The notes under the pieces: model-generated
What the model was told of the DNA's origin: nothing
Database searches by the model: none
The model's input: the letters and a program-made list of their open reading frames with translations, nothing else
Shown: in pieces, positions 1-6,435 of the stretch
Position numbering within the stretch: the first letter of the stretch is position 1
How the letters are laid out: the number at the start of each line of letters is the position of its first letter
Assembly: GCA_016190025.1 (NCBI GenBank)
Contig: JACPRG010000104.1
Location: 1-13,090 of the forward strand
DNA from: Candidatus Tectimicrobiota bacterium
GTDB lineage: Bacteria > UBA8248 > JACPRG01
Length of the DNA stretch: 13,090 bases
Reading direction: 5' to 3'
Made by a program: the position numbers and the translations under genes

Positions 1-74
1 CGCTTCAACACACCTGACAACATCCCCTTTTCGTAACGGGGCAAGTGAACGTGATAATCGGTCAGGTGACCCAT
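1..74 (-). CDS. Possible 5' fragment of an unknown gene (runs off left edge)
   Basis: An ATG whose codon occupies 72-74 on the minus strand opens a frame that stays open to the window edge, giving about 24 residues. They include D-Y-H-V-H (residues 6-10), which looks like the D-x-H-x-H metal motif near the N-terminus of amidohydrolase or PHP-type hydrolases. An AGGAG-type ribosome site lies about 12 bases upstream, which is longer than ideal. An in-frame stop a few codons upstream makes this ATG the only sensible start. It is too short for an assignment. A competing plus-strand frame ending in TAA at 34-36 could instead be the tail of a rightward gene. Treat this as a tentative call. Confidence 0.3.
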   Translation of the reverse strand, partial: MGHLTDYHVHLPRYEKGMLSGVLK

Positions 75-324
75 CCAGAAAGCTGTCTCCTTCGATCAGG
101 AATTATTGGCCGGCTTCACAATCTCTCCTCCGGCGACGCCCGTTCGTAAGCCTGGCCATCCAACCGTCGCGGCGCACAGCACCTCAACATCGTCCTCACG
201 ACTTCCGGCGACCGGGGGCTGAGATCGGGGGTCTTGAACATGAAGCGGATTCCTGAGCCCACGAAGTTTCTCTCAGCCCGCCGGAAATTTCAAGAAAAAT
301 CTCAAAAAGGGCGATGAAAAGAGC
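75..324. other. Intergenic stretch, nothing firm
   Basis: This gap lies downstream of the AH1 stop codon and upstream of the possible edge fragment. It has no convincing gene. A 42-codon minus-strand ORF starting at 241 has only a weak ribosome site and no recognisable content. An A/T-rich stretch at 287-311 reads as two T-runs on the minus strand just after the AH1 stop. No GC stem precedes it, so it is not a canonical intrinsic terminator. Confidence 0.4.
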
Positions 325-1863
325 CTAGACCAGGTTGAAGCGGTAAAACTGTGGGGCCTCCGGGGGGGAGGTCTCGTCCCACGCGGCATAGTGTTGCGCC
401 ACGGGCGAAAAGAGCTCTCCGACCATCTTCTCATCCGCTTCGAGCCGGGAGAAACGGGCCGAGGCCAGCCGCTCAAGCCGCTCTCTCACCTTTTCGGCGT
501 CCACGCGCACGTGGCGGCCCCCCCGGACCCAGACCTCCCCGCCCACGACGACCGTGTGAACGTCCCGGCCCTGGGCCCGGTGCAGCACCACCTCGGCCGG
601 GTCCAACCGGGGATGGGCGTACGGGGAGGCGAAGGCGCCCCGGCCGTCCAGGAGGACGAGGTCGGCCAACCAGCCGGGGGAGATGGCGCCGGCCCGGCCC
701 TCCAGCCGGAGGGCCGAAGCCCCTCCCCGGTAGAGGGCTCCGAACCACTCCCTGGCCGCCGGGGGACGGTAGGCCACCCGGGGAACCCTCTGGAGAAACA
801 TCCCGAGCCTGAGGTCGGCCAGGAGGTCGTTGTCGTCGTGAATGCCCACCCCGTCCGTCCCCACGGCCACCTTAGCCCCTTCCTCCAGCATCGCCGCGAC
901 GGGCGCGATGCCGTCCGAGAGCCTGAGGTTCTGGCTGGGGTTGTGGACGGCGGTGGCGCCCTCCTGGGCAAGAATCCGGATGTCGTCCTTCGTGAGCCAG
1001 ATGCAGTGGGCGAGGGAGACCTCCTCGCCGAGAAAGCCCAGGTCGGCCAGCTGGCGGATCAGGGATTTTCCGAGGACGCGGCGGCTGTAGAGCATCTGGT
1101 AGCGGGTTTCCAGGAGGTGCGTCTGGACCCCCGTCCCGCAGTCCCGGGCCAGGGCCTTCGAGCGGCGCAATAGCTCCTCGCTCACCCACTGCGGCCCCTG
1201 AGGCGCCATGAAGATCCTCACCCGCCCGTCTCTTCCTTCATCCAGGCTTCGGAAGGCGCGCTCCCACGAGGCCAGGACGACTTCCGTTTCCTGGGGCGCG
1301 AGCCAGCTCCTCACCCGGTCCCGGAGGGCCGGAGAGAGATGCCCCACGAAGGCGGGTTCGGGACCGTAGGTGAGCTCCCCGCGATCCCGGATCATGGGGG
1401 TCAGGGCCGCGCGCAGGCCCGCCTCGCGGTAAGCGTCCCGCACGGCTTCGGCCCCCTCCATGGGCAGGCGGGGGTTGCCGATGAGGAGGTCCAGGACGCT
1501 CGTGATGCCGTTGCGGATCATCTCCTGGGCCACCCACAAGGTGCGCAGGTAAAGCTCCTCTTCCGTCATCCCCCGCTTGTAATCCCCGTAGATATAAAGC
1601 AGCCAGAGCTCCAGAGGCAGATCGGGGATGCCGTCCCGGAATCCCATGGCGCAGTGATGATGGGCGTTGATGAAGCCCGGCATCAGCACGTCCCATTCAA
1701 GAGAGCCGAGCTCCTCCTCGAAGGGCCCCAGGCGCGAGAGGGCCTTCCATGGCCCCACCTCGCGGATGGTGCCTCCCTCGGTGATGACGGCTCCATTCGG
1801 GACGACCCCCGGGGAGTCGCCCATGGTGAGGACGTAGCGGGCCTTGAAGAGGCGTCGGGCCAT
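325..1863 (-). CDS. Amidohydrolase, ATZ/TRZ / cytosine-deaminase-like (AH1)
   Basis: A 512-residue metal-dependent hydrolase of the amidohydrolase superfamily, in the group that includes chlorohydrolases and adenosine/SAH/guanine-type deaminases. It has the composite beta-sandwich ends (VLTMGDSPG near the N-terminus, VHTVVVGGEVWVRGG near residues 435-449) around a TIM barrel. Visible metal and catalytic residues are H68 and H70 in GFINAHHH, H249 and E252 in QTHLLET, H286 in LAHC and D337 in VGTDG. These are the complete set for a mononuclear deaminase-type site. The ATG at 1863 is chosen over an upstream in-frame ATG because a GGGGGA ribosome site lies just before it and the family fold begins there. 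About 60 C-terminal residues extend past the usual end. It follows SBP1 by 43 bases on the same strand, so the two are probably cotranscribed. Substrate unknown; deamination or hydrolysis of an imported N-compound is inferred. Confidence 0.9.
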   Translation of the reverse strand: MARRLFKARYVLTMGDSPGVVPNGAVITEGGTIREVGPWKALSRLGPFEEELGSLEWDVLMPGFINAHHHCAMGFRDGIPDLPLELWLLYIYGDYKRGMTEEELYLRTLWVAQEMIRNGITSVLDLLIGNPRLPMEGAEAVRDAYREAGLRAALTPMIRDRGELTYGPEPAFVGHLSPALRDRVRSWLAPQETEVVLASWERAFRSLDEGRDGRVRIFMAPQGPQWVSEELLRRSKALARDCGTGVQTHLLETRYQMLYSRRVLGKSLIRQLADLGFLGEEVSLAHCIWLTKDDIRILAQEGATAVHNPSQNLRLSDGIAPVAAMLEEGAKVAVGTDGVGIHDDNDLLADLRLGMFLQRVPRVAYRPPAAREWFGALYRGGASALRLEGRAGAISPGWLADLVLLDGRGAFASPYAHPRLDPAEVVLHRAQGRDVHTVVVGGEVWVRGGRHVRVDAEKVRERLERLASARFSRLEADEKMVGELFSPVAQHYAAWDETSPPEAPQFYRFNLV

Positions 1864-1906
1864 GATTCCCCCGCTTTCTGGGTGCGGCGTCCGGCGGGTC
1901 GAGAGC

Positions 1907-2956
1907 CTAAGGCTTTCCCTTGGGGAAGCGCCATTGCTCCGGCACGCGGGAGGCGAAGTCATTGGTGAAGACATCGTCCGGGTTGAGCGCGGCCTGGATG
2001 TTGCTCGCAGTCAGGGTCACCTCGATGGTCCGCTTCACCTTTTCCCGATCCATGACGCCGATGCCCTGCTTCTCCGAGAGCCCATCAAAGAGGTGCGCCA
2101 GCGTCACTTTCAGGGAGCGGCGGTTGATCCCGCGGCTGAGCTCAGGTCGCTGCTTCAACAGATCGCCCACGGCGGCATCGGGATTCCGGTAGGCCCAGGC
2201 CCATCCGCGCATGACCGCGTTGACGAACTTCTGGACCGTGCGGGGACGGCCTTTGATGGTTTTCTCGCTCGCCACGTTGCCGTTCGAGTAAATATCCACG
2301 CCCCAGTCCGCATAGGCCAAAAAGGCCACATCCTTCCCCGCAGCGTTCGCGGCGCTCTCATACTGGGGGGCGAGGGCGGAGAAGTCCGGCATGGCCTCCA
2401 CCCGCCCCGTCACGAGGGACGGGACCTTCGCCGAGCTCTCCATCGAGATCCACTGGATGGCGCTGCAGTTGATGCCGGTCGCCTTGCAGAAAATGGGGAG
2501 CATCAGCCGGTCCGCGGATCCCATGGGTCCGCCCATGCGCTTGCCCTCGAAATCCTTGGGCTTCGAGATGCCGGACCCCTTCAGGTAGAAAATCCCCTGG
2601 ACAAACTTGTGGCCCTGCATGGCGATTTGCCTGACGGGGTTTCCCCGGACACGGGAGATGATAAGAGGACCCATGGAGGCGACGCCGAAATCCGCTTTGC
2701 CCAGTCCCACCGTCTTCACCGTCTCGCCCGAGCCGTAGCCTCGGTGAAAGCTGACCTCAAGCCCCTCCTCTTTGAAGAATCCCTCGTGAATGGCCGACGC
2801 GAAGGGGGCGTGGATGCCGTAGATCACCCAGTCAGCGAGAAAAAGAATCTTCTCCGCGCCCAACGACGCGGAAGGCGACGCGGCCAAAAGGAATAGCCCC
2901 AGAACCCCCACAAACGTCCCCTGAGCAAATTGTCTCAGAATCCGTCTGATGCGCAT
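1907..2956 (-). CDS. ABC transporter substrate-binding protein, NMT1/THI5-SsuA-like (SBP1)
   Basis: A 349-residue periplasmic binding protein. Residues 1-34 form a Sec signal peptide: a basic start (MRIRRILRQ), a hydrophobic core and a small-residue cleavage region near 30-34, with no lipobox Cys. The mature part has the family pattern GFFKEEGLEV (59-68), the HRGYGSGETV loop (71-80), KADFGV (87-92) and, in the second lobe, DWGVDIYSNG and VQKFVNAVMRGWAWAYRNPD (241-260). These resemble NMT1-like proteins that bind small organic N- or S-compounds for uptake. I start at the ATG at 2956 because GGAGAGAG precedes it and it gives a clean signal peptide. An in-frame ATG at 2986 with a GGGGGG tract is possible. 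No ATPase or permease gene is nearby. It heads a unit with AH1. The ligand cannot be told from sequence. Confidence 0.9.
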   Translation of the reverse strand: MRIRRILRQFAQGTFVGVLGLFLLAASPSASLGAEKILFLADWVIYGIHAPFASAIHEGFFKEEGLEVSFHRGYGSGETVKTVGLGKADFGVASMGPLIISRVRGNPVRQIAMQGHKFVQGIFYLKGSGISKPKDFEGKRMGGPMGSADRLMLPIFCKATGINCSAIQWISMESSAKVPSLVTGRVEAMPDFSALAPQYESAANAAGKDVAFLAYADWGVDIYSNGNVASEKTIKGRPRTVQKFVNAVMRGWAWAYRNPDAAVGDLLKQRPELSRGINRRSLKVTLAHLFDGLSEKQGIGVMDREKVKRTIEVTLTASNIQAALNPDDVFTNDFASRVPEQWRFPKGKP

Positions 2957-3061
2957 GGCTCTCTCTCCATTTCTCGCGGCGACCATGAAACCCCCCTTCG
3001 ATTGTTGACCCCTGCCGCCGAGCGCAGATCCCTCCCCCCACGCATCTCGGAGGCAAGGCCG

Positions 3062-3077
3062 TCCTCGTCATCGAGGA
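3062..3077. promoter_or_regulatory. Inverted repeat in the SBP1 leader, candidate operator or hairpin
   Basis: TCCTCG-TCAT-CGAGGA is a perfect 6-base inverted repeat with a 4-base centre. It lies between the candidate promoter at 3101-3130 and the SBP1 start, roughly 20-35 bases into the predicted transcript. It could be a regulator-binding site or a small RNA hairpin. No regulator gene is present to pair with it. Confidence 0.3.
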
Positions 3078-3100
3078 TTGTTCACTTTTGACTTTATCGG

Positions 3101-3130
3101 AGGCTACCGAAAAGACTCGGGCTCTGTCAA
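3101..3130 (-). promoter_or_regulatory. Candidate sigma70-like promoter for SBP1-AH1
   Basis: On the minus strand a perfect TTGACA (3125-3130) is followed after 18 bases by TAGCCT (3101-3106), which matches TATAAT at three positions including the key T, A and final T. It would give a leader of about 140 bases before the SBP1 ATG at 2956. The -10 is poor, so this is a candidate only. It would let SBP1-AH1 be transcribed independently of the aminotransferase upstream. Confidence 0.33.
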
Positions 3131-3199
3131 GGAGGGCGGATTTCCGACCCTCTCCCCTGACGCGCCCTCTTTGAAGGCCCTCGCGTCGCGGGCTCGATT

Positions 3200-3215
3200 C
3201 GGGCCCCCAGGCCCG
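3200..3215. other. GC hairpin after the aminotransferase gene
   Basis: CGGGCC-CCCA-GGCCCG forms a perfect 6-bp all-GC stem with a 4-base loop, about 30 bases past the aminotransferase stop on the minus strand. It has no T-run after it, so it is not a standard intrinsic terminator. It might still pause transcription or protect an RNA 3' end. Confidence 0.25.
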
Positions 3216-3244
3216 GCCGCCTCTCGGTGGAACCGGTCTCGGGG

Positions 3245-4477
3245 TCATCCCCTTCGGACCCCGCTTTTCGCGAAAAAGACCCGAAGGCGCCTGACCCCCT
3301 CCTCGATGCGAGGCGGCGGCGTCGGAGCGAACGTGAGCCGGAGATACCCCTCGGCCCCGAAGGCTGAGCCGGGCAACAGGGCTACGGAAGCCTCTTCCAG
3401 AAGCGCGTCCGCGAGCCAGGCGGAGCCGGCCGGGAATTTTCCCTCTCCTTCCCGGCCCCTTCGTTCCCGGAAGCGGTCAAGGATCGGATGGACATCGACA
3501 AAGACGTAGAACCCTGCGGCCGGCAGGAGGGGAGAAAAACCGGGGAGGGTCTTCAGAGCCGCCATCAGAGCATCGCGCCGGGTGCGAAGGGTCTCGCGGA
3601 AGTCGGTCACGGGCCCCGCCGCCAGGGCCGCCGCGGCGGCCTTCTGGGCGGCGGCGTTGGCGCACGAAACGACCTGACTCTGGAGGGCCTTCATGGCCGC
3701 GATCACCCGGGGCGGCCCCGCCGCGAAGCCGACCCGCCAGCCTGTCATGGCGAAGCTCTTCGAGCAGCCTCCCACGGTGATCGTCCGGGAACGGATGTCC
3801 TCTCCCAGCGAGGCTAGGGAGACGTGGCCCGGGCCCTCGAACACGAGGTGCTCGTAGATCTCATCCACGATCACGAAGAGCCCCTCGCCCAAGGCCGCCC
3901 CCGCCAGCGCCTCGAGCTCCTCGCGGGTGTAAACGGCACCCGTGGGGTTGCAGGGGTTGTTCAAGATGATCGCACGGGTCCTCGGGCCCACGCTCGCCGC
4001 GAGCTCATCGCACGTGAGCTTGAAGGCGTTCTCCCTCGAGGTGGAAACGATCTCCGGCTCGGCGCCGGCCAGAAGGACCTGCTCCCGGTAGGTGGGCCAG
4101 AAGGGGGCGGGGATCACGACCTCGTCGCCCGGGTCGCACAGGACGTGAAGGGCCGCATAGAGGGCGAACTTCGACCCCGGCGTGATCAGCACATCCTCCA
4201 GGGAGCAGTCGAGGCCGTTTTCCCGGGCGAGCTTTCGGCACAGCGCCTCCCGGAGCTCGATCAGGCCCGCGTCCTCCGTATAGCGCGTATATCCCGCCCG
4301 AAGGGCCTCGACCCCCGCCTCCACGATGGGTCCCGGCGTCGGCAGGTCCATCTCTCCCCCGGCGAAGTTGACGATGTCCCTTCCCTCCCGTCCGAGCTGC
4401 ATGCGCCGGTTTTCCAGTGCGATAATGGGGGTGCATTCCATGTCCCGGCCCCGGCGGGAGACTTCAAGCCGCGGCAT
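3245..4477 (-). CDS. PLP-dependent aminotransferase, class I/II (aspartate-aminotransferase fold)
   Basis: A 410-residue fold-type I aminotransferase of the AAT-I family. It would transfer an amino group between an amino acid and a 2-oxo acid in the cytoplasm. Visible landmarks are GEMDLPTP (41-48), YTEDAGLIELREAL (66-79), GSKFALYAAL (101-110), the NPCNPTG block (174-180), DEIYEHL (205-211) with the pyridine-N Asp205 and Tyr208, the Schiff-base Lys240 in GGCSKSFAMTGWRVG, and the carboxylate-binding Arg380 in YLRLTFA. The ATG at 4477 is preferred over one at 4441. It has an AGGAGAAGGG ribosome site at 8-base spacing, and the extra residues (VSRRGRDMECTPI) match the start of related enzymes. 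It diverges from the creatininase-like gene across 33 bases. The amino donor and acceptor cannot be predicted; it may process an amino acid released by the neighbouring hydrolases. Confidence 0.93.
   Translation of the reverse strand: MPRLEVSRRGRDMECTPIIALENRRMQLGREGRDIVNFAGGEMDLPTPGPIVEAGVEALRAGYTRYTEDAGLIELREALCRKLARENGLDCSLEDVLITPGSKFALYAALHVLCDPGDEVVIPAPFWPTYREQVLLAGAEPEIVSTSRENAFKLTCDELAASVGPRTRAIILNNPCNPTGAVYTREELEALAGAALGEGLFVIVDEIYEHLVFEGPGHVSLASLGEDIRSRTITVGGCSKSFAMTGWRVGFAAGPPRVIAAMKALQSQVVSCANAAAQKAAAAALAAGPVTDFRETLRTRRDALMAALKTLPGFSPLLPAAGFYVFVDVHPILDRFRERRGREGEGKFPAGSAWLADALLEEASVALLPGSAFGAEGYLRLTFAPTPPPRIEEGVRRLRVFFAKSGVRRG
4419..4426 (+). promoter_or_regulatory. Weak extended -10 candidate for the creatininase-like gene
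   Basis: GATAAT at 4421-4426, preceded by TG at 4418-4419 (TGCGATAAT), resembles an extended -10 element. It lies about 85 bases before the GTG at 4511. There is no good -35. It sits inside the aminotransferase coding region on the opposite strand, as any promoter for this divergent gene must, since the intergenic gap is only 33 bases. Confidence 0.2.
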
Positions 4478-4480
4478 TTT

Positions 4481-4502
4481 CCCTTCTCCTTCTTCCGGGA
4501 GG
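4481..4502. promoter_or_regulatory. Back-to-back ribosome binding sites of two divergent genes
   Basis: AGGAGAAGGG on the minus strand (4481-4490) sits 8 bases (measured from GGAG) before the aminotransferase ATG at 4477. GGGAGG on the plus strand (4497-4502) sits 8 bases before the creatininase-like GTG at 4511. The two sites decide both starts and fill most of the 33-base gap. Confidence 0.7.
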
Positions 4503-4510
4503 AAACGTTC

Positions 4511-5365
4511 GTGAAGGTCTGGCTCCACGACCTGCGCTGGCCCGAGGTGGAGGCTTATCTCAGGGAGAACGATACCATATTGCTTCCCGTGGGAAGCACG
4601 GAGCAGCACGGCCGGCATCTGCCTCTGAAGACGGACACCACGGAGGCGGCGGAGGTGGCCCGCACCGTGGCGGAACGGACCGGCGTGCTCGTGGCCCCGC
4701 CGCTCCCCTACGGCTGGACGCCCCACCACATGGCCTTTCCGGGCACCCTGACGCTCCGTCCCGAGACGCTCGCGGCCATCGTCGAAGACGTTTGCCAAAG
4801 CCTGATCTTCCACGGCTTCAGGAAGATCTTCATCCTGAACGGGCACCGCATCTTCAACCTGCCCCCCCTGGAGACCGTGGCGACGCGCCTGCGCAACCGC
4901 ACGGGGGCCTTCATCTGCGTGGTGGACCTGGCCCTGGTGGCCTTTCTGGAGGTCAAGGCGCTGAGCCAGTCGCCACCCGGCGGCATCGGCCACGCCTGCG
5001 AGATCGAAACCTCGGCGATGTTATACTACCAGCCCGAGCTGGTGGAAATGAACGAAGCCGCCCGCTCCGTGGGGCCCCCGCCCGAGAAGTTCTCCTATTC
5101 CTTCCTCATGCTGGACCCGGAGCTGGAAGGCAACCGGGTCTCCATCAAGAACACCTGGCGGGAATTTCGACAGGGGGTGTCGATTCGGACGGGGGAGCTC
5201 CACCCGAAGGAGAGACCTTCGGGCGTGGAGGGGGACGCCACCCTGGCCACGGCCGACAAAGGCCGGAAGGTCCACGAGGCCATCGTCCAGAACACGGTGG
5301 AGATCGTGGAACGGTTCCGGCGATTGCCCGTCACCCTGACGCGCGAGGTGGAGCCGCCCCTGTGA
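4511..5365 (+). CDS. Creatininase-family amidohydrolase
   Basis: A 284-residue cytoplasmic hydrolase of the creatininase superfamily, whose members hydrolyse cyclic or linear amides with a two-metal site. The signature GSTEQHGRHLPLKTD (28-42) supplies Glu31, His33 and Asp42. NGH at 110-112 supplies His112, and GHACEIETS (160-168) the later acidic ligand. In true creatininase the second residue after the His of NGH is a glutamate of the binuclear centre; here that position is Ile114, so creatinine is not a safe substrate call. The GTG at 4511 is the start: GGGAGG lies 8 bases upstream and the family's first strand (VKVWLHDLRW) begins there, although the open frame extends much further upstream as a shadow. 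The OCD-like gene follows by 52 bases on the same strand, probably one operon. Other family members act as peptidases or deformylases, so the reaction is open. Confidence 0.9.
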   Translation: MKVWLHDLRWPEVEAYLRENDTILLPVGSTEQHGRHLPLKTDTTEAAEVARTVAERTGVLVAPPLPYGWTPHHMAFPGTLTLRPETLAAIVEDVCQSLIFHGFRKIFILNGHRIFNLPPLETVATRLRNRTGAFICVVDLALVAFLEVKALSQSPPGGIGHACEIETSAMLYYQPELVEMNEAARSVGPPPEKFSYSFLMLDPELEGNRVSIKNTWREFRQGVSIRTGELHPKERPSGVEGDATLATADKGRKVHEAIVQNTVEIVERFRRLPVTLTREVEPPL

Positions 5366-5417
5366 GCGGGCCCGCGAATCCGTCCGGCACCGCCTCCGGG
5401 GAGAGAAGGAGCTCTTC

Positions 5418-6410
5418 ATGGCCGAGCTTAAGTTCTTGTACGTCCCGACCGCCGACGCGGAGAGGCTGCTGGACATGCCGACGGCGCTGCGTCTGGTGGA
5501 GGAGGACTTTGTCCACACGGCCGAGGGCAACGGCCTCTATCCCCAGGGACGCATGATGCAGTTGTGGCTTCCCAAGGCGCAAGGCCACCACTATTTCTTC
5601 TCAAAGATGTGCGGGCTGCGAAGGCAGGGGGTCATGGGGTTCCGGTGCGCCGCGGCCAACTCGGACAATCCCGGCCGGGGGCTGCCCGAATCCTTTCGCT
5701 ACATCCTGCTGGTGGAGATGGAGTCGTGCAGGCCCCTCGGCCTGGTCGACGAGACGTGGAGCTGGGAGCTCCGGACGGGAGCCGAGGCCGGGGTCGCGGC
5801 AAAGCACCTGGCGCGCCCGGACAGCCGACGGGTCGGACTTTTGGGAGCGGGGCGCATGGCCCGGACATCTCTCACGGCCCTTTGCGAAGTCCTGCCCATT
5901 CGCGAGGTGCGCGTGACGTCCCGCCGTCCCGAGAGCCGGGAGGCCTTCTCCCGCCGCATGACGCAGGACCTCGGCGTCCCTGTGATCCCCGCAGCCACGG
6001 TGGAAGAAGCCCTCCAGGGCGCCGACGTCGTCGTCACGGCCACCACGGCGAATGCCCCGCTCGTGACCCCTCCCCTCCTGGGCGAAGGGTCCCTCCTCCT
6101 CTCCATGGGCACGCATCAGGAGCTCGACCCCGAGGCCTTTCGCCGCATCGACAAGGTGGTTCCCGACGACTGGGAGAAATGCAAGCTCTGGGGCGACCTG
6201 GCCGCGGGGCTGCGGAGCGGCGCCTTCACGGAGACCGGCCTCTACGCAGAGCTCGGCGACATCGTCTCCGGCAAACGGCCGGGGCGGGAACGGCAAGGGG
6301 AGATCATCCTCTGTGTTCCCCAGGGGATGATCACCCAGGACATCGCGCTGGCGCACTTCGTTTACGAGCGGGCCCTCGCCCAGGGCCTGGGCCGGTGGGT
6401 GGACCTCTGA
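5418..6410 (+). CDS. Ornithine cyclodeaminase / mu-crystallin family protein
   Basis: A 330-residue NAD(P)-dependent protein of the OCD/mu-crystallin superfamily, which includes ornithine cyclodeaminase, ketimine reductases and some alanine or opine-type dehydrogenases. The Rossmann motif GAGRMA (143-148) follows RTGAEAGVAAKHLARPDS (119-136), the usual lead-in. Arg45 and Arg119 are in the positions expected to hold a substrate carboxylate. The family's GVK motif before the NPxRGLP loop reads GFR here (74-76), and the Asp region of true cyclodeaminases reads GTHQELD (231-237). It is therefore probably not a classical OCD; an imine or ketimine reductase is equally likely. The ATG has GGAG upstream. 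It follows the creatininase-like gene by 52 bases, as if it takes the amino or imino acid product. It ends 25 bases from the convergent ACMSD-type gene. Confidence 0.88.
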   Translation: MAELKFLYVPTADAERLLDMPTALRLVEEDFVHTAEGNGLYPQGRMMQLWLPKAQGHHYFFSKMCGLRRQGVMGFRCAAANSDNPGRGLPESFRYILLVEMESCRPLGLVDETWSWELRTGAEAGVAAKHLARPDSRRVGLLGAGRMARTSLTALCEVLPIREVRVTSRRPESREAFSRRMTQDLGVPVIPAATVEEALQGADVVVTATTANAPLVTPPLLGEGSLLLSMGTHQELDPEAFRRIDKVVPDDWEKCKLWGDLAAGLRSGAFTETGLYAELGDIVSGKRPGRERQGEIILCVPQGMITQDIALAHFVYERALAQGLGRWVDL

Positions 6411-6435
6411 AGCGGCCGCCGGGCGAAAGGACCCT

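Noticed and set aside
1..36. Tail of a plus-strand gene ending in TAA at 34-36
   Set aside because: Only 11 residues are visible and there is no way to test it. The minus-strand frame is equally plausible and has a start and a ribosome site.
287..311. T-runs on the minus strand after AH1 as an intrinsic terminator
   Set aside because: No GC-rich stem precedes the T-runs.
2832..3248. 138-codon minus-strand ORF whose ATG overlaps the aminotransferase stop (ATGA)
   Set aside because: It runs more than 100 bases into SBP1 in a different frame, including its signal peptide, and has no recognisable content or ribosome site.
3824..4510. Upstream in-frame extension of the creatininase-like gene
   Set aside because: It lies over the aminotransferase gene on the opposite strand and has no family features. 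The GTG at 4511 has a good ribosome site.
4478..4993. Upstream in-frame extension of the aminotransferase to 582 codons
   Set aside because: It overlaps the creatininase-like coding region on the opposite strand and lacks similarity. The ribosome site and family start point to 4477.
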